A stretch of 64,000 bases of DNA, from NCBI GenBank assembly GCA_934045075.1, contig OW203734.1:19322182-19386181 (forward strand). The letters run 5' to 3'. Under the pieces are notes generated by a model, which worked only from the letters and a program-made list of their open reading frames with translations, had not been told where the DNA came from and did no database searches. The stretch is from Yponomeuta sedellus (Eukaryota > Arthropoda > Insecta > Lepidoptera > Yponomeutidae). A program made the position numbers and the translations under genes. Position 1 is the stretch's first letter, and each line of letters starts with the position of its first letter. Below are positions 32,710-44,300 of this stretch, piece by piece.

Positions 32710-33406
32710 TAATTAATCATTACAATATAGGCAAAATAACAACTTACGAAGTTATTAAGCAAAAAAATTTTATAACCGTGAATGGAAAACAGACACTATG
32801 ATGAACTTTTTTTAAAAATGCATTTCTATTGAAAACTAATTACAAATTTAATTTTACGAAACTGGACACTGAAAGAACGTTAGCTAAAGAATTTTTTAAA
32901 ACTAATTGTAAAGCATTTTTGTACATTTTCGGTTCCGTAACACCGATAGAATATTTTGGAAAACTTAAAACGGCCATACTGTAAAATTAAGTTTTTAGCT
33001 TAGTGCCATTTATGTTTTCAGTGTGCGATAGATCGCCTCTCATCACCATCTCGTGCCTACCTCATCTGCAACGTTTGCCTCATTCGTCTCATTATTTTAA
33101 AAAAATCAAATCGGTACCTTCAATATCATGGCATGTTGAATTGAGGGTCGAAAATTTGGATTTTCTATAAGTTTCTTTAAGTTTGCTTATGGGGTCCCTT
33201 TTAATGTTAAATCTGTTTGATTGCCATCTTCTGCTAAGCAAAAGGATTTGAATCCACAGATTATCTAATTACATACTAATACATTGTATCATAACTTTTG
33301 TGTCAATACTATGTAGTTCCTCATTTCCGACTACTTCAGAAGTCAAGTCACTTTGATTTTACGTGTTCAACTAATCAACTATCTATCTACTACTGTTAGT
33401 TATTAC
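32710..33406. other. no gene seen; search area for the missing last exon of gene B
   Basis: AT-rich sequence. TTTATGTTTTCAGTGTGCGA at 33010-33029 is the reverse complement of a similar stretch at about 27363-27391, a weak long-distance inverted repeat bracketing the region with the TTAA element and the LINE. No frame with the C...Y..C ending expected for a DM4/12 last exon was found on -. Confidence 0.4.
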
Positions 33407-36400
33407 CTGAAGAAAATTTTTAATATCTTGAAATAGATGCTCTTTGGATTGGAGATTGAGTCTAGCTCGCAAATTGCTCTTCTAATGCACTGGAGACCGC
33501 TGACACCATTGCTGTAAAGGGAATGAAACATATTACAGATTTTACCAAATTTTATATTGTGGCGACCACATGTCAACTCTGCGCGCGCACTATAAATGCC
33601 AACATTCCTGCATCGCGTAATCAAAGTGTTTTACATGACATACTATAAATACAATGTACGATGAACAACAGTCGAACATCCTTTCCCCAGGCGTACGATC
33701 TGCCTGGCGGGAAATTTCCCTTTATAGTGGGAGAGCACGATCATCCGCTTTTCCCTATAATAATTATGACAAGCTCGCGATTAGTATCTGCCATCTCCTA
33801 TCATGTTTTAGTTAGAGCTGAGTTTTACGCCTTAGTCTCATAGTTGGGCCTCTGTATGTAGCATGTGCTGTGAAGTACGTAAATTCGGATACTAGGTTTT
33901 CCGTCACTATTAACGAGCGGTATTGCTACTACAATTTTAGAAATGTTACAATGTAACTTAAGAAACAAAGTCAAAGTCAAAAGTTATGTACGTAGCAAGC
34001 GCTAATGTATAAATACCTTAGACACTGGTGTTTCCTAACGATAACTTCCTTTGTCGTTAGCGAGTGGTATTGTTACTACAACATCACAAATTAATGTAAC
34101 AATGTAACTGATGCAAGACCGTAATTGATAAATGCCGGGATACGAGCGCACGACCTCTCGAGTGTGAGTCTGCGCTACCAACGCTATCCTTCCATGTCAT
34201 GTGGTGTATCATTTTATGCACTGGTTTGTAAACCGTGATAAAACCAAAAATCAAGACAGAATAGAAAAACCGCTTTGTGGCACAGCACAGACAGCACATC
34301 GACCCTTACACGTGTGCACTCTATTCAGTCACATTACGGGCGACTTTGCAGCTGAAATCTAAAAGTATATCTACTTTCGACTATAAGTTCACCCACGTAA
34401 CTGAGTTGACAATTTCAGAGAAGTACCTAAAACGAGGGGATAATTTAAATAGTAGTAGTAACTTCCATACAATCAGTTGCCTTGGGGCCAAACTAAGTTA
34501 CAATGAAGAGGGGCCAAACTAGGTTACAATGTGCTATAGTAACCAGGCAAGGACATCATGGAAATACAACCAGACATGGGCCATTTGCACAAAATATGCA
34601 CGGCACCCCCAGTGGGAATTGAATTCACGATATCCTGCATGATAATCAGACGGAGTATCGCGAGGCAGTCAAATAACATTGTTCGCAAGGCTGGTGGTTC
34701 CATAGTGGCTCTATCATTGCAAGCTATGATGCTACGAGTTTGGCTTGTCATAGGAGAGACCAATTTTCCAGCACTAGGTGAAAATGGAATGTCGGTGAAT
34801 TGAATAAATTGAGTCTGCGCGGAACGCCTGTCTGCCATATCGGTGTCGAATGTTGTGCAGATAGAAGAAACGTCGTTGATATACCGAGACGTCAAGACCA
34901 CGGACGTGGGACTTTCAGAAAATTTTGCGGAAACAAAATATGTTCTAAATGTAAGTAGTCGTTTATTAAATATTTTCCAAGTAGATACTATAACTTAAAT
35001 GTAAGAAATCATGCTGTATTGTTTTTTCTGGTTGTGCAATAAAGTGTTCTTTATCTATCTATCTATCTATCTACTCTCCACTAGACTCTACGCAAAGTTT
35101 CATACTTCTGAATCAGTTTTCGGAACACTTTTTTCAGTCCGCCGCTTATACCTCGTCTACAGCCTGCTTGAACGTTGACAGGGCATCTTCGGGCGAAGAA
35201 AATTGTAACTATGCCTTTGAGCACAATTCTTTATTTTCGGAAATAAAAAGAAGCTGGGTCGGAGCTGTGAGGAAAGTGATCCTGGACTTTGACCACTGTT
35301 CTGTCAAGGAAGTCGCTAGCTGTGACCACAGTGAGCGCGGATGCGTTGTCGTAGTGGTTTGGTTTGGTAGCTTGGTACTCAGAACAGAGAACATCGCCAA
35401 TTATTTGCCATAGAAGTATACAACTCGGCGATGATGCTTCTCTGGTTCCGTAAAAGGGTCAAGAAATTGATTCCGGTAAAAAATTGCTCGTCAAATCGAA
35501 AAGGTTCGAGATCAAAAGTTCGCTTCTAGTTAACTTTACTTTGGTAGGCGTTGATTCATTGTGAAATGCCCGAACCGTCAACTAGCGCTTCATTTCTGGA
35601 TTGTATGGATGAATCTAGGACTCATCACCTGTTTGTTTGTTTGTTTGTTTGTTTGTTTGTTTGTTTGTTTGTTTGTTTGTTTGTTTGTTTGTTTGTTTGT
35701 TTGTTTGTTTGTTTGTTTGTTTGTTTGTTTGTTTGTTTGTTTGTTTGTTTGTTTGTTTGTTTGTTTGTTTGTTTGTTTGTTTGTTTGTTTGTTTGTTACG
35801 CTTTATTGCACAAAAATTAAGAAACAGAAAAATAACTTAAATAACAGGTAATGATATCATAAACATGCCGAGATGCCCTGCTTCAGATTTTTTTATCATA
35901 TCACCGCACCATACCACCCGAGCCGGCTTCTGAGCGCCGGTGTTGTTGCGCTGCACCCAGCATGAAACTAAGCTCCTTTCGGGAAAAAGCATGTATAGAA
36001 TCTCGTTAAGACTTCCCGATCTAAGCTGCAATATGTGCCAAATCTTCTGATGCGTAACTTGCCTATTGTCTTGGGTAATAATTTCTTGCTACAACGTTAT
36101 GTTCCGTAACACCTGTCAAAGGTCTTCTTCATTCTTCATTCCCGAAAGTTAGCGCTTCAATTCATTCTACCAGCGATACATGATAGCCTTGGAAGGACCA
36201 TCATCGATGAATTTCGTTTGAAGTCTATCATACGATTCGTCCTAATTTTAGGTAACAAAAAGTTACTAATGACCTTGTTTTCTAAGTTACGTGCATTAGT
36301 GAATGAGTACCTAGTAGCAATAGGTACCATTCGCTTACTGTGAAGAAAAATATCTGAGTGCTGGGCACTCTCTCTGAAAGAAATTCTGTGCCCTACAGTC

Positions 36401-37882
36401 ACATTTATATATATTGCATTATCACGGAATTAGTCTCAGTGACGGGTATGAGAAATACTTTCTGTAAAGATTTTTTTTTAATGCACTAACCCGTGCTAAG
36501 GACAATTTTAAAAACCTATTTAGAGGCTAAAAATTCCACCCATGCCGGGATTCAAACCCGCGACCTCTGGCTATCCGTGCCAGCGCTCTGCCAACTGAGC
36601 TAATGGGCGACTCACCGCCATCAGTAAAATTTCGAACCTCTTTACAATATTCTCTTAATAAAACTTTCTTTATTGTTTTGCACATCTAAAAACAGAATCC
36701 TAATAGGTACATTTGAAAACTGGGCGTTTCTGTTTCCAAATTTCCCATAGAGAAAAGCATTTATTTCAACCGTAACACAAAATGAGCATTGTATAAAAAA
36801 CGAACACAAGAACGAACAAACCAACCACACTGGGTTACATTGTTAATACCAACCTGTCGAGCAGCATCTCCAAGTGTTTGTAAGCACTCCTTCTGTGCAC
36901 GTGATGGTAGGCATGAAAGGAGTCCGGAGGTTCATCCCAGTTCATCCTGAATCCGAGGCCCTGGGCAAAGAACTGATTCCAGGGAACCATATTAGCCTTT
37001 ATGTTTATCCGCCACTGCAAAGATAACATTAGTAGTGATAAATATAGTAACATAATATTACAAAAGGCTGTAATGTTGTTTACTGTTGCGTTCTTATAAC
37101 ATAATTTTACAGTTTGAAAATATATCGGTGGCTTGTACTTTAGTACCTCCTCCAAATATACGCACACACACTAACACACTCGCTCGCTCACTCAATTACT
37201 CACTCACTCAGTCATTCACTCCCACACGTACACAATGTATTTAGGCATTAATACATTGTGTCATTCAGTTTGACACTTTACAATGTATTTGTGGTTGTAT
37301 GGTAACGTTAATTACTTTGAAAGGATCTAATTTCGTTATTATTAAATTAGTTTTTCAATTTAGAACATAAGAAAAAGTTTTAAATTGACTAAAACTTAGC
37401 GCTTAATGAACTTATTTATAGTAAAAAAGTAAATCAGTCATTTTTTTATTTTACTGTATTGAAGCCTCATTTTTAGTATTGCTGATATCTATAATATATT
37501 GACATCTGACATCTATATTACAGACCCAGCCTAGCTTAGATACCAGAAACATTCCTCCTGAATGCTAAAGTACGGGACAATAGGTACTACATAAGTATTT
37601 TAAATTGAAGGATAATAGTGTAAAAGGTTTCTAATTTTGTCAAATAAATTTCATTTCATCAGTATGGAGTTTGATATTAAGACGATTAGGATTCGGTGAA
37701 TATAATAAAGATATGATACGTTTTAAAAAAATACTTACAAAAAAATGTGAGATGTTCAGAAAGCTCAAAAAACGCCTAGGCCTTTCATGCACCAGCGCAT
37801 CATCGCTCTTGCCAAAGTCTACTAATAAAAACAGAAGCAGTCCAACATAAGTGAGGAAAGCTACCTGAAACAGTCTGTGCAT
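33407..37882 (-). CDS. DM4/12-family secreted protein, gene B (3' exon not found)
   Basis: Three exons on -: 37882-37739 (ATG at 37882), 37014-36854 and 33511-33407. Donors GTAAGT, GTTGGT and GTAATA, acceptors TTTGCAG and TTTACAG, phases 0, 2, 2, with an open frame across both joins (136 codons so far). Exon 1 gives a signal peptide (FLTYVGLLLFLLV) and the family motif RPRRFLSFLN. Exon 2 gives NMVPWNQFFAQGLGFRMNW and FHAYHHVHRRSAYKHLE, typical of DM4/12 proteins. Exon 3 gives NGVSGLQCIRRAICEL, the conserved C-x5-C core. Family members end with a further exon holding two cysteines. None was recognised downstream, and reading on into the intron gives a stop at once, so the gene is either incomplete here or broken. 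Intron 2 (3.3 kb) is repeat-filled. Confidence 0.75.
33840..34200 (-). repeat. SINE type D fragments, inverted and nested
   Basis: Bases 33895-33945 (CACTATTAACGAGCGGTATT) and 34040-34075 (TCGTTAGCGAGTGGTATTGT) are two body fragments on -. Bases 34130-34200 hold a head (AATGCCGGGATACGAGC, TGAGTCTGCGCTACCAACGC). This lies in intron 2 of gene B. Confidence 0.5.
34925..35075 (+). repeat. LINE 3' tail ending in (CTAT)n
   Basis: GTAAGAAATCATGCTGTATT, then TGTGCAATAAAGTGTTCTTT and (ATCT)n at about 35053-35073. This is the same tail family as 61455-61615 and, inverted, 48935-49075. Confidence 0.6.
35080..35630. other. no gene recognised
   Basis: An 81-codon frame at 35168-35413 (+) and its antisense counterpart have moderately complex sequence but no known motif. 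It lies in intron 2 of gene B. Nothing else is visible. Confidence 0.35.
35631..35797. repeat. (GTTT)n microsatellite, ~41 units
   Basis: Uninterrupted GTTT repeats over ~167 bp, followed directly by ACGCTTTATTGCACAAAAA, which resembles the inverted start of the LINE tail (GCAATAAAG reversed). The long open frames here in several phases are artefacts of the repeat. Confidence 0.95.
36471..36660 (-). repeat. tRNA-derived SINE (type A), inverted
   Basis: CACTAACCCGTGCTAAGGAC, then CCATGCCGGGATTCAAACCC and TGCCAACTGAGCTAATGGGC, ending TTTACAATATTCTCTT. This is a shortened copy without the distal block, ~190 bp from gene B exon 2, in intron 2. Confidence 0.7.
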
Positions 37883-39263
37883 AATGCCACACGGTACTTA
37901 GACACTGTGACCGGTTTTATAAGTTCACTGCAACTTAGTTTAAATGAAGGCTTGTGCCGTTACGGTGCCATTTTTTATCACGTCATTTGACCCATTGAAA
38001 CACTAGAACTGCATATCTGTTCATTAGTATCTGTCAACAAAGCAATTTCGTCTCTAAAAACCCTTCGATTGAATAAAACACTGATACTACCACAAAGGTT
38101 ATATGAAACGAAACTTCATTTCGGTATCACTTGGGAGCAAGCCTAACTGCGTCGCAACTAAAACTTAAATCCCATTTAAATTTTAATTAAAATCACAAAG
38201 CCACTTTCGCAACCTCGAGTCGAGACAAAACAGTGTGAGTCCACCATCAGAAATGATTTCAAAATGTACTTTCGCAGGCCATAACAGTACCAGAGAATTG
38301 GTTACTGGTTAGGAAATGGTGCTGTGTATGCACTGTATTTATTATTGCTATTAACAGTTGGATATTGCTCCAGATAAACTTGTGCTCTTGTAACGGACAA
38401 CGTAAGTGCATTATAAAGCGTGTTCTAATATGTACCCTCTAATTAGTTCAGCACATCGAAGGTATTGTGACAAACGTGCATCGCAGGGCTCCTTTAAGTT
38501 TAGAAAGTTACCGATGGGAGATGTCTTTTGATTCTTTTATTTTGAGTTTTGGTCAACACCAGAAAGTCATTTTAGTTTAGTAAGTTTTTAAAATCAGATT
38601 TTCTGCAAGAAGTAAAAAGGCGTTATATGATTCAAATCCAAACATTCACAGAAAGCTTGGTCATAAAACGTGTCACAGCAAAAATCTTAAGAATCTTAAT
38701 GAAAAATACCGCCTCGGGATACTCGTCCCAAAAGTATCCATGTACAAAACACAAACAACTTTTGATTTTTGTAGAAAAAACAAAAACTCTTCAATGTAAT
38801 ATCATTGACATTATAAGTAATACATACTTTCTAATACCATCACAGAATTAGCTCCACGCGTGGTTTAATACCCTCTTGTGTCCTCCATAAGGCTACTTCA
38901 AAATAATTACAAACCTAAAACGACAATTATTCAAAGAATCATTTACTCAAAATAATCTTTCAAACCAGCCTGTATGAGACGTGTAACGGACCAGAGGTAA
39001 ATAAAGTTCGGATGTCGAAAATATCTTAGCACGATCTCCACAATAATCTGCTGGAGTTGCTAAGCCAAGCCGTCAAGAGCAAACGAGGTGCTTTGCAGTA
39101 AAAAAACACTTCTCAGCAAACAAAGCTCCTCAGTATATTCAAAGAAAAAAGTTGCTGGCACAAAATATTGTTGACGATAAAAAGTTTAAAATTCTGGACG
39201 AAAAAAAAGTGAAAATAAAAATACCACTTTGATCTTTGATGGTGTCAAAAGGACCGCAGCGTA
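37883..39263. promoter_or_regulatory. divergent intergenic region between genes B and C
   Basis: The start codons of B (-) and C (+) are 1381 bp apart and face away from each other. The region contains little or none of the repeats that fill the surroundings. No TATA box was assigned with confidence. A shared control region is an inference from arrangement only. Confidence 0.4.
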
Positions 39264-41314
39264 ATGATTAATTTGAAGCGAAAAATTGCTAATTCATTCT
39301 GCTTGCTAATTTTGTTTATGATTAGTGCAACAGTTGGGTTAAGCCCAAGTGACCTTAATGGTAATGAAACTAAACAAATAGAGGTCCAAAGTCCAGTGCT
39401 GTCAAGAAGAAAAAGATTTCTTATATTTCCTGAGGGCAGCTCCTTTCAAATTGGTAAGTGAAGAATTTTATTGATTTTAAAATACAAGTTTTTCACAGGA
39501 ACATTTTAAATATTGTATACATATATAAAGCCGTTGTTTACCGCTGCTACGCCTCTCCAAGGTTTGCTGGAAGACATGTCTTACTGTGATAAGCTCGCCT
39601 TTGCACATGTTACTTCTTATGTCCTGTATAATGTTTTGTGTGCAATGAAGTATTTTAATAATAATTACTAAATAGTATATTTCATTACAAAGAGCGGTGG
39701 TAGCTCAGTGGGTAGAACCATAGACTGGCACGCGAGAGCCCCAGGTTCGATCCCGAGTGCGGGCATGTACCAATGACTTTGTTTAATTTCAAAGTTACGT
39801 ACATTTGCGAATTTGTAGTAGCAATACCACACGCTAACGGTGAAGGAAAACATCGTGAGGAAACCCGCAGCTTGGTTGGCTCCGCACGTATTGACTAGTC
39901 TTTCCTGTGGACTAGGCCGACTAGGCTGTCAGGATGGTATAGGTGCTGGGCAAGCCTACACCATCTATAAAAACCATGTCCCAGGCACTACAGCGTCGGA
40001 GTGGTCCCTTCACCCATCTAGTGTGAGTGAAGATACCACTGGACGCTGTATAAATCATCTCATTAAGTAGATGCAAAAAGGCCAATTATATATATATTAT
40101 ATATTTCATTACAAGTGCGGAAAGGCTGTCATTGCAAAGAGTTCCGACAAATGTCTACCCGAGCCGTGGCGCAGCCGAAGGCGAGGGTTGACAGTCGGAA
40201 CAAGTTGCAATGACGGTTCCGCACGTGTACTGAACGACTATTTTTAATACAGTTGTGAAAAAAAAGAGCAATTTAATAAAGAAAAATCATTCGGAAAATG
40301 GCGCCAACCGTAAAAAAATATAAGCAGAGATTTTTTTTTCTTCACCCATTCTGGTAGGCAAAGGGAACTATGCCCTTACAGCCAGTCTTCAGTAGGATTT
40401 TTTTATTGATATGAAATGAAAATTAACATTAATGAGATGAAATAAAACGAAACCTAACTCATTCAATGAAATCATTAAATCTGATATTGAAACAAATTAA
40501 TAGTTTAAAAACCTATTTAGAGGCCAAAAATTTCACCCATGCTGGGATTCGAACCCGCAACCTCTGGCTATCCGTACCAGCGCTCTACCAATTGAGCCAA
40601 TGGGCGACTCACGGCATCAGTGAATTTTCGAAGCTCTGCGAATCGGAGCGAAACCTGGTCGGACTTTTCGGATATAACAACACCCGTAAGTAAATCCGGA
40701 CTAAAAGTCTACAATTAATAGCTTCTTTTTAGAAATATACGTATTTTTTGAATTTGAATTTTTTTAGTAACAACTTCATGGTTGGTTTTTCTTTTTAATA
40801 ATTTTTCATTAATAATTTGACATTATACAGTTGGGAAAGAGAACGCACGAGTGCGGGAAAGGTAAAAAAAAGCACGAGTGAGCCAACATCCCGCACGCTA
40901 TACGTTCCTGCAATACGCCAATTTTTGAGCAACTGCATTAAAAACTCGTTATTGCACTATAAAAACAAATTACAATGTACAAAAGGTTTATGCTAACAAC
41001 AATATCGTCCAGTGAACCTTAGCGTTAAATGAACTAGAAATATATAGGGCAGTGCTTGCATGAATATAATAAACATAGACATACACAGATGTAAAATATT
41101 ACAACATTATCATCTCATTACGTAGATGCAGAGGCCAATGTTGTAATATTTTACATCTGTGTATGTCTATGTTTATTATAATTACAGTGTCCAGTGGCAT
41201 CTTCACTCACACTATATGGATGAAAAGACCACTCGGACGCTGCAGTGCCTGGTACATGGTTTTAGATGGTGTAAGTGTGCCCAGCACCTATAACATCCTG
41301 ACAGCTTAATCATA

Positions 41315-41352
<38 letters not shown>

Positions 41353-44300
41353 GGATGGATGGATGGATGGATGGATGGATGGATGGATGGATGGATGGAT
41401 GGATGGATGGATGGATGGATGGATGGATGGATGGATGGATGGATGGATGGATGGATGGATGGATGGATGGATGGATGGATGGATGGATGGATGGATGGAT
41501 GGATGGATGGATGGATGGATGGATGGATGGATGGATGGATGGATGGATGGATGGATGGATGGATGGATGGATGGATGGATGGATGGATGGATGGATGGAT
41601 GGATGGATGGATGGATGGATGGATGGATGGATGGATGGATGGATGGATGGATGGATGGATGGATGGATGGATGGATGGATGGATGGATGGATGGATGGAT
41701 GGATGGATGGATTGATGGATGGATGGATGGATGGATGGATGGATGGATGGATGGATGGATGGATGGATGGATGGATGGATGGATGGATGGATGGATGGAT
41801 GGATGGATGGATGGATGGATGGATGGATGGATGGATGGATGGATGGATGGATGGATGGATGGATGGATGGATGGATGGATGGATGGATGGATGGATGGAT
41901 GGATGGATGGATGGATGGATGGATGGATGGATGGATGGATGGATGGATGGATGGATGGATGGATGGACGGACGGACGGACGGACGGACGGACGGACGGAC
42001 GGACGGACGGACGGACGGACGGACGGACGGACGGACGGACGGACGGACGGACGGACGGATGGATGGATGGATGGATGGTCTAAGTAAATTGTATAACATT
42101 ACTTAGTAATCTAAGTAATGTTATACAATTGGCGGTCTTATCGCTAAGAGCGATCTCTTCCAGACAACCTTTGGATGGAGTGGATTGCATGAAGAATATT
42201 GTCTGTACGTGGTACATGTACATAAATAATTAAATCGAAAATATATTGATAGCAAACAGCAAGGGAGTGCGAGAATATAATTACTTATTATACCTTATAC
42301 CTACGATGTAATGTACATATATTAATCTTTTAAGATAATATTTTTTCAGTTATTATCGAGATGTGTCCATCATGTTTATAATGCATTTTGAGAACTAGAA
42401 GAAATGTTAATATGTATATAAAAATCGTCTCCTTTTCTTCCTTTTCAGTATTCTGTCTCCAATTCCCGACGATATTTGAAATCGGTGACATCTTCCTCTA
42501 CGGGTACACGGCAGCTCTAGCTTGGGAACTGCCTCAGGACCCCTACTCTCCGTTCAACCACCACGCCGACCCTCTGCACAGAAGGCTTGACAACGCAAAA
42601 ACTATATACTTTACAGATTACCATGGAAAAGTCCTTTTTAAGCGACCTTATAAAAAGTAAGTCGGTATCCTAATCTTATCCATTGGCCCGGCACAAGAGC
42701 GGGCGGGGAGAGTATCTAAAATGTATAGTTAACATTAATAACATAACATTTACATACGAGTATAGGCACAAACATTGCTTCTGGCCCCACACTAGAATAT
42801 CCTGTGTCTCCGGGATCCAGAAAGCCTGGGTGTTTTTTGTCCCCAGCCGGGTTTCGGATCCGGGATCTCTTGCATGGTAGGCAGACACGCTACCGCTGCG
42901 CCACAGAGGTCGTCGTTGAGTTGTTCAACAGATTCATATTAGTCCGGTAATGGTCGTTTCATTCGCTCTATGGATAGTCTAGTAACCAATCGCATTGCAA
43001 TGTTATAACTCGGACTACTTAACTCGGCGCATTTAGCGATTCGATCCTCTTCGCGAGAGGTGCTTATTTAATTGCGCAGGTTGTACCCCTGGAATGACAT
43101 TGTATTTTATAGACTACCAAATCGAGGCAAATATCAACTATTGTCGTGCTTATTTTATTCTATTAAAAAACTATGTAAGTATTTCACTCTAGGGCCGAGA
43201 AGCTTGGTAAACTATGAGGGAAGCCTACGTCCTGCAGTGGGCGTCGAATGTCTGATGATATTAAACATTTAAGACAATAGGAAGAGACGCGATTACCCAC
43301 ACATGGAGGTTGTTCCAATTAATACTGACAATGAATTTATTGATACACACTGCAATCGATTGAGCGTCAACATTTCAGAAGGTAAAAGTTGAACCATAAT
43401 TTAATATCCCTCCATTATTCGTAAATTCTATTATAGAGTACACAGATTTGTGAGTTAACAGTATGCCATAAGATAAAGTAACTTTTACTAGAATCTGAAC
43501 CAGAAAAAGCGTGTAAAGAAAACAAAATTTTAATTATAAGATATCTAGTATTTCCTAATTATTCGCGATACTCATACAAAGTTATACAGGGCGTCCCAAA
43601 GTTATGGGCCATGAAGGGAAAGTACCTTAAATATTGTTGATAGGGTATTTTGCTGAAAGAAGACTTTATGTTATTTTTAAAAGATAGTAATTCTGCATTC
43701 AGACATTTTCTATAAATTACTGAGCTTGTCTGGGAATCGAACCGACTTAAAATGTAAAAAAAATACCCCTACTTTTATGATGCCAATCGAAATAATGGCC
43801 GAAAACTAATAACTCTTCTTAAGTAACATAGTATTTTAAAAGAAAGGAACAGCGTGAAATTAATCATTTTAATCAAATTAAAAACATACATGAAACTGCC
43901 GTAATCGCGAAACGGGTCTAATCGCGATTATTTATTAGCAAAAACGTAATTACCTTATTTACGGACGTTTCGGCAGCGTTACAGTGGTTACGGCGACTGT
44001 AAAGTTGTCTCAATAATCGCAAATCATTAAAAAATATTATAGTGTTTGTTATCGGACTCCTCCGAAACGGCTTCACAGATTTACTTATTTTTCGACGTTT
44101 CGGCAGCGTTACAGTTGCTATGGTCTCAGGTCGACTAAAGTGGCAACTGTAACGCTGCCGAAACGTCAGGAAATAAGGTAATTTCGTTTTTGCGACCCGT
44201 TTAATAATAACTATGCAAGATATCTATTAGTAGAAGTTAGGTTCATAAAGCTTGTTTTTTAGCATGTACAGTGCCTCTAGGATATCTTGCTAGCAATAAA

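Noticed and set aside
34524..34901. 125-codon frame on - and the overlapping + frame
   Set aside because: No motif. Part of the + text (GGGAATTGAATTCACGATAT) looks like an eroded SINE head, so chance frames are more likely.
35551..35851. Open frames encoding repeated VCLF
   Set aside because: Artefact of the (GTTT)n microsatellite.
41212..42106. Long open frames (118-295 codons) on both strands, including MDGW and HPSI repeats
   Set aside because: They are products of the (GGAT)/(GGAC) tetranucleotide block, which has no stop in several frames.
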